Assembly: GCA_964017045.1 (NCBI GenBank)
Contig: OZ024810.1
Location: 17,231,204 to 17,295,203 of the forward strand
Direction: 5' to 3'
Length of the DNA: 64,000 bases
Source of the DNA: Omphiscola glabra
Taxonomy: Eukaryota > Mollusca > Gastropoda > Lymnaeidae
Shown here: positions 1 through 10,668 of the stretch, piece by piece
Layout: every line of letters starts with the position of its first letter
How positions within the stretch are numbered: position 1 is the first letter of the stretch
The notes under the pieces: model-generated
Seen by the model: only the letters and a program-made list of their open reading frames with translations
What the model was told of the DNA's origin: nothing
The model's database searches: none
Translations under genes and position numbers: made by a program

Positions 1-1994
1 AAAGTTATTGTCTTTGGAAAAAAGGAGAAAAATCTTAAGTCATTTTTTCAAAAAAAGAAAATTGTATCCCTTATTTTCCTCTTTCCAGCTTCATTGTGTT
101 TTGCGGTATGGGTATACTTATGTAAATATGCCTTCAATGCGTCAACACCACTGAACTGTATTTTCCGATATTGTATACTTTTTCTTTTTAAAAAAAGTTC
201 AACATATATTTCCGTATGGTTATTATTTTTAAAGTCAAATACATTCCAAAGATAAATATGTCATATAAACGGGTTTGGAGACATTGATATTAATTTATAT
301 GCCACTGCAACAGACAAAAAAAAAATTCCTCACCCTTGAAGTGTAAAAATATAGGTGCAATATTAATCTTTTAAAATTTATTTTAAATGATCTATTTACC
401 GATTTCAGGAAATTTTTTTAAAAATTGCTTGATCAGCATTTTTTTCTTTTAACAATTTTTTTAATATTCAATCTATTTTTAAATAAATTCTATTTATAAA
501 TTTAGTAAATTGCTAACTTTCTGAAGTTAAAAAAGTACAACTTGTTCAATATTAATGATACAAAGCTTAAATTTTGTGAGGTGTGTTAAAACGATTATAA
601 GCAATTCAAAATTTTTAATTAAGTTCTTATAAGATTATTCTTGATTTTGGTTCATAGATTTCAAGCGAAAATATGAATTTGATATTGGTTTGAGTTATTT
701 AAGCCATAAACATGAATTTTAATTTAATTTCACAATTTTTACAAAGCACTAATTTCTTTTCAGATATTCAGGGTTTCCTGATAAATTGGTTTAAAAAATT
801 AATAATATTTTTACATAGAGGATCATTGATTGTTAATTTTAATAACTTAACTCTAACATTCAGATAAAATGCTTAAAATAATGATTTAATTAATATTTTA
901 AATGTATTTATAACAATAACTGATTTAATTCGTGTAAAAAAAATAATGTCAGCATTTTTAAGAATCCCAAATACTGTTACATTTAGGAATTTTATTTTCA
1001 ACACAAATTTTCACACTGTTTGGTGCAGTTATATGGAATTTTTATCTTTTGTGCTATTAAACTCAGCGTCACATGGTGACTTTGACTTATTTTTAAATAT
1101 ATAAATACTATAATATTGTTAGTCTAATATGCCTATCTAAGTCAATGACAAATAGTTATCCATCCCATGTCCATGGCAACCAATCCCAAAATTAAAAGCA
1201 CTGATATTTGATAAGACAATGATAATTATTTATGTTATAAAACATTTTTTATTTTTTTAACATGATTTATTATTAGTTATCCTTCCCATTTTTATGCTGG
1301 AAACCCATTTTAATGAATTCTTAACTACACCACGGCCGCTATCTTTAACAGGTAATATCCCAACAAATATGATCGCAATGAAGCCTAAAATAGTAACCTT
1401 TTTGTTTTTCGTTTTTGACCCCTTTACCTTTTAACTTATTCTATAGTGGAACAATTGGAAGCCTACTAAACTTCAGTATTACCTACTGGTTTGGGAAATC
1501 ATCCTCTGAAATCAAACACAGATTAAATAGACACATACTAAACATCCTTCACTTGAAAGATTCTGTTGTAAAACTAAAAATATTTTGGATGATACATCCC
1601 TACCATTTTACCACAGATAACTAAGATCAGCTTGATTAGGGCCAATTCTTTCTTTTAAAGTTATTACGAAAAATATTTTAAAAAACTGTTTTCCCCAGTC
1701 TTTATGAATTTACCAGCATGCTCCCCCAGCAGTTAACAAATCTATATGATCACTAATTAAGTCATTATTTTCACTAAAGGAGTTTGTTTATGGCTGATTT
1801 CTATGCTCGAGAATTAATTTACATGTCTTGTATTAAAATTGTTATAATTATAAAATGTTGTCTTGGTTTAAATACGCATTTATTTATGTGCTGAAAATGA
1901 ATATGTACAAAGTAATCAAAAAACCATTTCCATTTATTTGAACAATAATCAATAAAGAATCTTATCTTTTATTATCTTATCTGATGGTCTACAC
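1..1994. other. Gene-free A+T-rich DNA
   Basis: Very A+T rich, with no supportable exon and no clear repeat boundary. The only sizeable open frame (1415-1624) has no recognisable composition or homology. Confidence 0.5.
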
Positions 1995-2220
1995 CAGGCC
2001 TGCACAACATACGGCCCGCTTGCCGCATGGGGCCCGCCAGCACCCACTTTGAGGCCACTAACGAAATATTCTTTATTCTAATTATTTTTTAATAGCCTTT
2101 CCTCCGTCCTATTATCTTTTGGCCCGCACAAGTCCTGTCCTCTTATCTTTTGGCCCGCACAAGTTTTTCATAAAGTATTACTATTACGGCTGGCCTTACA
2201 TTTTGAGTTGTGCGGGCCTG
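1995..2220. mobile_element. hAT-type non-autonomous element, 226 bp
   Basis: Inverted ends: left CAGGCCTGCACAAC, right GTTGTGCGGGCCTG. It is flanked by 8-base near-duplicates, GTCTACAC at 1987-1994 and GTCTATAC at 2221-2228 (7 of 8). CAG ends and an 8-base target duplication with central TA fit the hAT superfamily, Buster-type. No transposase is present. Confidence 0.75.
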
Positions 2221-2228
2221 GTCTATAC

Positions 2229-3685
2229 TCATGACTTTGGATATGTTATAGATGACATAATTCATAATAGTAATAAATTTAAGAATGTTTTTGTTTTTTA
2301 ACTAATTGAGCAGTTTTTATTAAAAAAAAGAGTTATTGATGAGTAAAGTTTACCTGCCTATCCTATTTTTAACTTCAATTTTCATAGCTTTAACCCCCCC
2401 TCCCTCCCCCCAAACCACACACCTAAAGTTTAATTACACAGCTTCATCCAGCACTGCTCCAGCTTCAGAGTAATGACTAGCATCGTTAACAATGTAGTGA
2501 CTAAGCGGACTATAAATTAGGCCTATAGATAGTCTATAGCCTATAGGTTATTTACTTTTCAAATCAATCAGCAATTAAAATTAAGGTAAATTCGAATTGA
2601 TCGTACCGCATTTTTTTACCATGGATGACAATTTGATTGCAGTGACCCGTAAAATTAAGAATAAAACGTTAAAAATAATGAAAATATTTTCTAAATGTAT
2701 CCCTAAACCTAACCTGAACCCTAAATCTATCCCTGACTTAGCCTAATGAAATGAGGTACAATCTATCTTAATTAGCCAAAATTAATATTTTAATTTTAGG
2801 ATTTATCATTTAGCTTGGGCCTAGTTTTAAGACTAAGACTAAGAAAGAGTGACTATAAGTTATAAGATTAAGGCAAGGCCCCTTAGCCTAAGGCGTAGCA
2901 AATCGTATAAGAAACTAAGAGTAAGCATGAAATGAGTACGACTGTTTAAAGTCTAAGATAAGTTATCATAAATTAAGTTAAAAGATTAATAAAGAAATAA
3001 AGTCTAAAATAATAAAGAATAAAGACTCATTAAAGACTAATTCAGTTGAGTCAGTCTCAGTCAGTCGTAAAAATAAAAAATATCAGTCACGACATCAGGG
3101 ATAGTGACAAACCACTTTTTTTTTTTTGGTGGACGAGTTCCAAGAAGATAATGTCATATTTAAATCATAGCAGAATTATGAGTACATTTGTCATTAATAA
3201 ATTTGTTAAATTTAAGTCTTTAGAATTATTAGAATATTGAGTGTTATTCGATTGCCAAATAAAAACATTATAAGCGAAACCGGAAACGGAATATCCGAAA
3301 TTTAGTTATTTGGACTGGATTGACAATTTAGGGCTGGATGTATTTGAAGAATTTTATCTTATAATAACATAGAAAATGACGTTATAGATATTGGACCAAG
3401 TCAGAGGTATTTGGAACACGCAGTGGTGTATTAGTGATGAAATATGGCATCCAGGGCTAGAAGTAAAATTACGTCAATATCAAAGCATTAGAAACCGATT
3501 TTTATTTAACAAAAATTAAGAATAAGTTTCAGGGAGACGAGCGAACTAATAGAATTAATGGCCTATTTTTAAGGGTAATAATGGGGGAGACTATTTTTAA
3601 GCATTGAATCAATACTTCAAAACTAAGAATAAAACATAGTTTTCGAGTAGCTACATTATCATCATACATCAAAGCTAGACTAGAC
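2229..3685. other. Gene-free DNA
   Basis: A+T rich with no supported exon. Degenerate CCCTAA-like words near 2700-2750 are too irregular to be telomeric. The 3046-3240 open frame spans a poly-T run and is not convincing. Confidence 0.4.
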
Positions 3686-3873
3686 CAGTGGTTCTCAACC
3701 TGTGGGTCACGACCACTTTGGAGGTCGAGCGGCCGTTACAGAAGGGTCGCCGAAGACCATAGGAAAACACATATTTATGAAGTAGCAACGAAAATAATTT
3801 TATGGTTGGGGGTCACCACAACATGAGGAACTGTATTAAAGGGTCGCGGCATTAGGAATGATTAGAACCACTG
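3686..3873. mobile_element. SPIN-like hAT element, copy 1, with perfect 8-bp target duplication
   Basis: 188 bp with ends CAGTGGTTCTCAACC and (inverted) CAGTGGTTCTAATC. The body contains GGGTCGCGGCATTAGGAA and GAAGTAGCAACGAAAATAA, which I recall as SPIN sequence. GACTAGAC is found at both 3678-3685 and 3874-3881, an exact duplication of the nnnTAnnn type used by Buster-clade hAT elements. The family name is from memory. Confidence 0.85.
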
Positions 3874-3949
3874 GACTAGACTAACGTGTCCCAAATGCCG
3901 GATCGTGACTCAGCACCGGGAGCAAAAATGTAAAACGAAGTGGCTATTG

Positions 3950-4060
3950 GTACCCGGGTACCAGAAGTGAGAGGTTGGGAATTTTAAAAAACGATTTAAA
4001 ATACTACTGTTGGGTTTGCAAGACCAAATGAGGTATCAAATGAAAGATAATTTCATGAAC
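3950..4060. repeat. Dispersed repeat shared with 18926-19035
   Basis: About 110 bases similar to 18926-19035, including GAGAGGTTGGGA and AAGACCAAATGAGGTATCAA. A near-perfect palindrome TGGTACCCGGGTACCA lies at its start. The family is unknown. Confidence 0.65.
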
Positions 4061-5440
4061 CACTGGCGAAGCCGAAAAAGGAACGAAGGCAACACACGCA
4101 AAGAAACGAAGCATAATTAGCTTCACGCTATTTTGGCAAATTTTTTTACCCCCACCTAGTCAAAAAATGCTTACATAAATTAGACAATTCAATCTCACAT
4201 TTCAAATCGTCACAGTTCGTGCATTTATAGATTTAAATAAGTTATTTATGAACTGATTCATGCAGCATTTGTGTATAAATTTGTTTTTCCAACAAACCAT
4301 TATGCATTCGAACGCCAAAAAAAAAAACAACAAAAAAAAACAACGCTGCCTTAGTCCTATATTAGTTCATTATCAAGTATTTCGCAATGACCCTGTCCTA
4401 TTCAAGGAACTCTCGTTATGTTTAACATGTTGTTATTGGTTGCTAACAGTGATTTTTTTTGCCAGGCATATCTGGGGGTGGGGGGGGGGGGTAGTAGTCA
4501 GTCTTAACCTATTAAAATGAGGGAAATGTAACACCAAAGGCCTTATCAAAACATTTCTGATTTTAAATAATCCCCCAAAATTTAAAGTGAAAATTTTTTT
4601 TTTCAAAGAAATCCTGGTGTTCGATAATGACGATTTTTTTTAAAAAATTACTATTTTTGTATTCTAATATTTATAATTTTACTCCCCATATAAATAGATT
4701 TAATAAACCAGTTTGAATTTAAATATCCTACAATTTTATTCCTTTCAAACTGGAAAAAGGGGGGGGGGGGCGTACAAAATATATATTTTGGGGTAATGGC
4801 TAAAAAAATTGGCCCGACGTCTGAATTACATTATAAGGGTAAAATGTTCCCCATATACCGAATTAAACTAATTCTCCAATGACCCCCCTCCCCCACGCCG
4901 AACAATGTGACAGTACGGGGGTGAAACTAAGATTGGTCTAAAAGAATAACCTGGGGCGCACCACGACCGCAGTGAATTCAGGTTAAGTATGGCATCGGGT
5001 GCCAAAATGTCTAATTTGCGTGCTGATGGATACCCTGCCACCCCATCCCTGAAATATCCCTTCACTGGATCTAATTTTCTGAAAGAAACGATTATTATCA
5101 GGTATACCCCAAACTGCACCTATTTATTTTGCATTTTTCAACCCCCTTCCCGGACCCCTCCCAAATTTTCCTCGGTAGCAGGGCCGAATTTAGACTTGCT
5201 GATGTAAGTGTCACCCTGGGCGGGCCAGGATTTTTGTCGCCCCTTCCACGATTAAAAACTTTGCAGTAGGCCAAAAATGCCACCGGTCCATAAAATGAAA
5301 AAAGGACCCCCCCCCCCCTGGTGGGCTGCCCCTCCGTCCATCCTTCCTACGCCCCTGACACTGCCCACCCGACCATCTGAAATATATTACCCCCCCCCCC
5401 AGAGCTAACTGTCTGAAAGTGGTTGTTTACTTATGTAGGA
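4061..5440. other. Gene-free DNA with poly-G/poly-C runs
   Basis: Contains homopolymer G or C runs near 4482, 4757, 5307 and 5391. Open frames on both strands here (for example 4868-5119 and 4989-5207) overlap one another and look like chance frames in locally C-rich DNA. Confidence 0.4.
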
Positions 5441-5442
5441 AG

Positions 5443-5830
5443 TTTGTCTGTCACAATGTGACGATGGGTGGTGTAGACTTCGCAGGGCGAACTCACAAGG
5501 CCTGGGGATTTTGTTAGGAGAGAACGCTGGTGCCTTAGACATCAAATCACCCCTTCCGCCACGCATCTGGATAACCCAAAGGAACATATTGTGTGGATGA
5601 TACTGATACAGCTTGGCACCAGGAAAGTAGCAGGAGTTGCCGGAATTTTCACCTCCGAGTTCGAATTCAGAGCTTTCCTTCTCTTATAGGAGTTGCCATC
5701 CAAGGTTAACGAGTCCCATCCACCTGGAGTGCTGGTATTGCATTTTTGTCCATTTTTAAGTAATAACTTGTCTGTTTTTCGCTGTGCATTGAACTCCAAT
5801 CCATAACAATTGACATTGACGCATCCAATG
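5443..5830 (-). repeat. tRNA-derived SINE, decayed copy 1
   Basis: Clearly similar to 43630-44032: shared words include GTCACAATGTGA, AGGAGTTGC.GGAATTTTC, ACTTTCCTTCTC-type and GTTAACGAGTCCCATCCACC. On the minus strand a degenerate B box (TTGGAGTTCAATGC) remains. The A box is eroded. Open frames 5405-5587 and 5542-5847 fall within it and are shadows. Confidence 0.7.
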
Positions 5831-6813
5831 AATCGTTTCGTGTGCACAGCGCGGATGGGGGGGAAAAAAAAGGGGGGGGGGGGAGAGAACGTTTGCAGAA
5901 AATAGGCAGTCTGGATTTTTTAATCTAATTCAGATGACTAACCCCGACTTGAACTGACAATGTGAATGTCATCGCTCGTGTGTTTGTTGTGTAGCTAAGA
6001 GCTGTCATTAGCTATTTCTGCTGTGTGTGCTCTTTTAAATTTTTTTGTTTGCTAGATCACCCCTGGCCAAATAAATGTTTCCCCGAATGGTATTATTAAA
6101 TACCGGTATGAATGCACTTCTTTAGAAATTGTAAGGTTTTCATCTAGTACTGAGCAAAATAGATTGGTGTTACGGATATGATTTAATTCGAAGATCATTA
6201 TTGCTTATTGATCATTATTAGTGTTCTAAGTTAGCAATCCTTGTGTGATATCAAACTTGATTTTGTTATATTTTGAAGGAGAAAAAAAATGTGGGGTATG
6301 ATCGTATGGGAAAACATAATCCCTAACAACCCTATTGATGGCATTGTAAGCGTCAAGGCCTCGGTGCCTATGAAGGATAACATTGATAACACTTAGAACG
6401 TTTAGGACGGGTTAGCCACGTAATGTCAACATCGGCGTAGGAAAGGGAGGGGGTGCCGGTACTTTTTTTCTTTATATTTATGGGTGGCATTTCGGCCAAC
6501 TGCAGAGTTTGTTGTTTTTTTATTTCATGGAAAATGATTCGGTACAAACCTTCGAGACGGCACAAACCTTAGAGGCGACACTAACCTAGAAGCGGCACTA
6601 AACTTAGCTACGCCCCCGAGTGTAAACCAGGATCAAAAGTGCAGACACCTTGCAGTTCCACAACTTGGCCATTTGCCGGGCATGCGTGACAAATTGTTGA
6701 AAGCCAACGCTTAGTCCAATATCAGGGTCACCATACGACTAGGTCAGTCACCTTCAGATGTACCGCTACATACAGTGTAGAATTATTGGTTGCACCGCAC
6801 AGTCACTCTATGA

Positions 6814-7011
6814 CAGTGGTTCTCAGCCTCCCTAATACCGCGACCCCTTAATACAGCTCCTCAAGTTTTGGCGACCCACAAAATTATTTTCGTTTCTCCT
6901 TCATAACTGTGGAGGCTATGTGTTTTCCGATGGTCTTAGGCGACCCCTGGGAAAGGGTCATTCGACCCCCAAAGGGATCGCGACCCACAGCCCACAGGTT
7001 GAGAACCGCTG
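6814..7011. mobile_element. SPIN-like hAT element, copy 2 (opposite orientation)
   Basis: 198 bp, ends CAGTGGTTCTCAGCC and GGTTGAGAACCGCTG. The body is the reverse complement of the 3686 copy (CTAATACCGCGACCCCTTAA, GGTCTTAGGCGACCCC). The flanking octamers do not match, so the target duplication is lost. Confidence 0.82.
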
Positions 7012-7497
7012 CGCATGGCTGGAATCAAAATTTACAAGTAGAGAGTTGAAGTGGAGTCACTAGGAGCATTAGAATGTATATGTATTTCCATGAGACCAGT
7101 TATTATATAGGCTGAGAACCAGATATGAAGATGAGTGCAATTGTTCAACTTTTAACCAATATAAAAACAGCAACAAAAAACAAAAAAAAATAAACAACAT
7201 CTATTGACCATTGGAGATTTGAGATCAACATTTTTTATTTGAAAATTAAGACATTAGATATATGTAATAATGTGAATCATCAGCATTCCATCAAATACAT
7301 AGGACCATGTAATAAATTAATTATTGAATAAATAAGAAATAAAAGATAAAAATAATCAACTTAATCAACTTGCTCAGATATAATTATAAGGAAATAATTA
7401 AATATAATATTTCAGGAGTAATAATAATAATAGATTTGTTTCTCAAAAATAAAAGATAGATACTCCAAGTACAAAACCATTATTTGTTTAGTGATAA

Positions 7498-8172
7498 ATG
7501 AAGCCTATCCAATGTGTCCAAGAGGAAGGTGAAGTCTATCCAATGTGTCCCAGTGGAAGGTGAAGCTTATCCAATGTGTCCCCAGGGGAAGGTGAAGTCT
7601 ATCCAATGTGTCCCCAGAGGAAGGTGAAGTCTATCCAATGTCTCCCCAGAGGAAGGTGAAGTCTATCCAATGTGTCCCCAGGGTAAGGTGAAGCCTATTC
7701 AATGTGTCCCCAAAGGAAGGTGAAGCCTATTCAATGTGTCCCAGAGGAAGGTGAAGCCTATTCAATGTGTCCCAGAGGAAGGAGAAGCCTATCAAATGTG
7801 TCCCAGAGGAAGGAGAAGCCTATCCAATGTGTCCCAGAGGAAGGAGAAGCATATCCAATTTGTCCCAGAGGAAGGAGAAGCCTATCCAATGTGTCCCAGA
7901 GGAAGGAGAAGCCTATCCAGTGTGTCCCAGAGGAAGGTGAAGCCTATTCAATGTGTCCCAGAGGAAGGTGAAGCCTATTCAATGTGTCCCAGAGGAAGGA
8001 GAAGCCTATCAAATGTGTCCCAGAGGAAGATGAAGCCTATCCAATGTGTCCCAGAGGAAGGCTAAGCCTATCCAATGTGTCCACAGAGGAAGGTGAAGCT
8101 TATCCAATGTGTCCCAGAGTAAGGTGAAGCCTATCCAATGTGTCCCAGTGGAAGGTGAAGCCAAGGGCAATG
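7498..8172. repeat. 31-bp minisatellite, about 21 copies
   Basis: Tandem unit close to GTGTCCCAGAGGAAGG followed by TGAAGCCTATCCAAT, mostly 31 bp with some 32-bp units. Since 31 is not a multiple of 3, the array stays open in several frames and yields repeated-peptide frames of 89 and 109 codons that should not be read as genes. Confidence 0.95.
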
Positions 8173-8232
8173 TGTTTGAAAATTGAAACATTTTTTTAAA
8201 TGGCTAATTTCCAAGCATTTCACATTACTCAG

Positions 8233-8508
8233 ACACATTCGGAGATGAGAGGAAAACACATTCGGAGATGAGAGGAAACACATTAGGAGATGAGAGGAAA
8301 CACATTAGGAGATGAGAGGAAAACACATTCGGAGATGAGAGGAAAACACATTCGGAGAGGAGAGGAAAACACATTCGGAGAGGAGAGGAAAACACATTCA
8401 GAGATGAGAGGAAAACACATTCGGAGATGAGAGGAAAACACATTCGGAGATGAGAGGAAAACACATTCGGAGATGAGATAAAAACACATTCGGAGATGAG
8501 AGGAAAGC
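8233..8508. repeat. 22-23-bp minisatellite, about 12 copies
   Basis: Unit ACACATTCGGAGATGAG then AGGAAA. It starts about 60 bp after the 31-bp array ends and is unrelated to it in sequence. The open frames across it are artefacts of repetition. Confidence 0.95.
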
Positions 8509-9399
8509 ACTCACAATTATGAACAAACCCCTTTCCTCACCCCACAATTCTTAATCTTTAGAGTAATTTTTTTTCCCCACTTTTAATGTTATGAGGTAAA
8601 GAAAGCAACAATGGTGACAAAAACTTCCACCATTGACGTAGAATTAGTGAATATGTTTTGAGAATACTTGTTCCTTTCACTTATTTGTTCATGTTCATGA
8701 TATAAAAGAACATCTATAAAATATCTTGATCACAAGGACTTAAATATGCTTTTGAATTATTTTATTTGCTTAAAAATAGCATAGCAAGAAGAAAAAAATT
8801 TTTGTATTAAGATTTATCAATTAATGGACTACCAAGTAATATATATTGCACATATTCTATTTCTTCAATAGCGGGAATTTCTTTCATCGATTACATGGGA
8901 ATGCAGCCTTCAGTTTGAATGGGGATGCTCAATTAATTTACAGCAGATTTGAAAAAAATGGTGTGATTTTCTATAGCCCATGAGTATATTCAGGACCTCA
9001 TAGAAAACAAACTACTTGAGCTTGAATATCATATCACTGATGCTTCAAGAAATATCATTTAACAAAATGAAACTATTGATATCATTAATTTTATGTACAT
9101 CTTTCAACCAAATAGGGACAAAAATATGTCAAATAACTTCCTGACTGACGACATGTGACCCATGGAAATTGTGAACAATAAATTAGATCTTTTAACAAAC
9201 ATTGATATTGCAATGAAAATAAATATTCCGCGCCTCACAACAAAAGATGTATCTTTAGGATGAGCACAAACATATTTTTACAATAAGGTGATAGCAAATT
9301 TACACAAAACTCGTTCATGAAATAATCAGTTCAATTTAATTCTGTACAGGTCAATAATTGAAGTTTTTTTGGTTATTTCCGAAAAGCAGAACAGTGCAG
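8509..9399. other. Downstream region of the PDZ gene, probable 3' UTR
   Basis: No coding signal. On the minus strand it holds the candidate polyadenylation signals ATTAAA (9340-9335) and AATAAA (8766-8761). Confidence 0.35.
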
Positions 9400-10668
9400 T
9401 TAAAGACGAGTGGAAAGGGTGGTATCATTAACCAAAATGCCATCCACCAGGTTTTCAGGAGGAATGGTTGCAGTTTTGTCACAGGTCAATGTTGAACTCT
9501 TGGTCACTGCACCTGAAGGCATTTCATCGATGGTATTAAAGGTTGGTGTTGTATTACCGTAGAGCGGAGATATTCTCGTTTGTCGTTTGTCACGTCCAAT
9601 GTCATCTAAACTAGGGGGAAAAAGAGAGTTGTCAGTATTTCTATCCTCTACTATGATACTACTGATGGGTTCTTGTCCTGACTTCAGTGGCACTGTGAGT
9701 ACATAACCTTTTGATTCCAAAACCGCTTGGGGCTGATTAGTGGTCCTATTCATATCCTTCCTTTGGCCTGCAGAATCAGCTATCACAGTATCTGTAGCAC
9801 CTTCAGTGCTATTTGCAACTAGTCCAGTGATGTGATCGTTATGTGGTGTGCACAGGTCAACATTTAAAAGAGAATCTACACAACTGGACACATCACCACT
9901 TTCCACACCACCTGGTACAGCACGTTCCACACAACCATACACAACAGCACTATCATTAAGATCTGCCTTGACTGCTATCTTATCCTTTGCTATATCAAAA
10001 TCAGGTATTGCAGTTTCAGGTTTACACAGACCACCTCTTTTCCCTGTCTCAGATGATGACTGCTCATCTAAGATTGGCTCAGGAGACAGATGGGCAAAGC
10101 AACAGCAACTCGACAGACTGCATTTAGGACACTGCGAAGTATCAGCTACGGTTCCAAACTCAGTATTCAAAGCCTCTAATATGTTATCTTGGCAGGGAAT
10201 GGAATCCATAGAAACATTCTCAAGTTCTTCTCTTTGAATATTTACTCTATCTATTTCCTCAGGTGCAAACTCTCCTCTAGAATCCACACCTCTACTGGTC
10301 AGCTGTTGAGTTTCCTGAAATGGTTTTGTTAAAGCATCACTCTCTGCTATTTTGGCAATAGCATAATTTATGAATGGATCTGTAGCTGAACTATCAAGAG
10401 AAACATCACAGATGGACTGATTTGGGATAGAACCGTTGCTGGACAACTCACTCAAATCACTGTACCTTGTCCTAGAGGCAAACTTGTTCGCTACAATTTG
10501 ATCTAGCCCATCAGAGGCAATGAGGCTGTATGAGTCCCAGTCACTACATAAGGAGCTGCTAGTAGATTGTCTAAATGAGTCCAGTCTTGAGAGTGGACTG
10601 CCATGATTCAGTTTCCTTTCCTCTTCTTCCAGTTTACGTAATTCTTTTAACTTCCCAGATAATAATTT
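9400..10668 (-). CDS. TAMALIN: Tamalin-like exon 6 (charged helix, long acidic C-terminal region, stop)
   Basis: 423 codons including the stop at 9400-9402. The open frame is uninterrupted from KLLSGKLKELRKLEEEE to LSTRL. Residues LNHGSPLSRLDSFRQ resemble the region after the coiled coil in CYTIP. A cysteine cluster (CPKCSLSSCCCF) lies at about residue 341 of the protein. The acceptor (TTTCTGAACAG) is modest. The remainder is rich in Asp, Glu, Ser and Thr and looks disordered. Confidence 0.88.
   Translation of the reverse strand, partial: KLLSGKLKELRKLEEEERKLNHGSPLSRLDSFRQSTSSSLCSDWDSYSLIASDGLDQIVANKFASRTRYSDLSELSSNGSIPNQSICDVSLDSSATDPFINYAIAKIAESDALTKPFQETQQLTSRGVDSRGEFAPEEIDRVNIQREELENVSMDSIPCQDNILEALNTEFGTVADTSQCPKCSLSSCCCFAHLSPEPILDEQSSSETGKRGGLCKPETAIPDFDIAKDKIAVKADLNDSAVVYGCVERAVPGGVESGDVSSCVDSLLNVDLCTPHNDHITGLVANSTEGATDTVIADSAGQRKDMNRTTNQPQAVLESKGYVLTVPLKSGQEPISSIIVEDRNTDNSLFPPSLDDIGRDKRQTRISPLYGNTTPTFNTIDEMPSGAVTKSSTLTCDKTATIPPENLVDGILVNDTTLSTRL

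Noticed and set aside
2690..2760. Telomere-like CCCTAA words
   Set aside because: They are irregular, few and embedded in ordinary A+T-rich DNA.
5405..5847. Two minus-strand frames of 60 and 101 codons
   Set aside because: They cover the decayed SINE copy 1.
7702..8065. Overlapping repeat-protein frames of 89 and 109 codons
   Set aside because: They are by-products of a 31-bp tandem array, open in more than one frame with the same repeated peptide, and have no gene signals.
7498..8172. CRISPR-like repeat array
   Set aside because: Units are contiguous with no unique spacers, and the genome is eukaryotic.
8225..8510. Hydrophobic repeat frames on the minus strand (FSSHLRMC-type)
   Set aside because: They arise from the 23-bp minisatellite read in two frames.
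9848..10237. 129-codon plus-strand frame
   Set aside because: It lies wholly antisense to the coding exon 6 of the PDZ gene and has no exon signals of its own.
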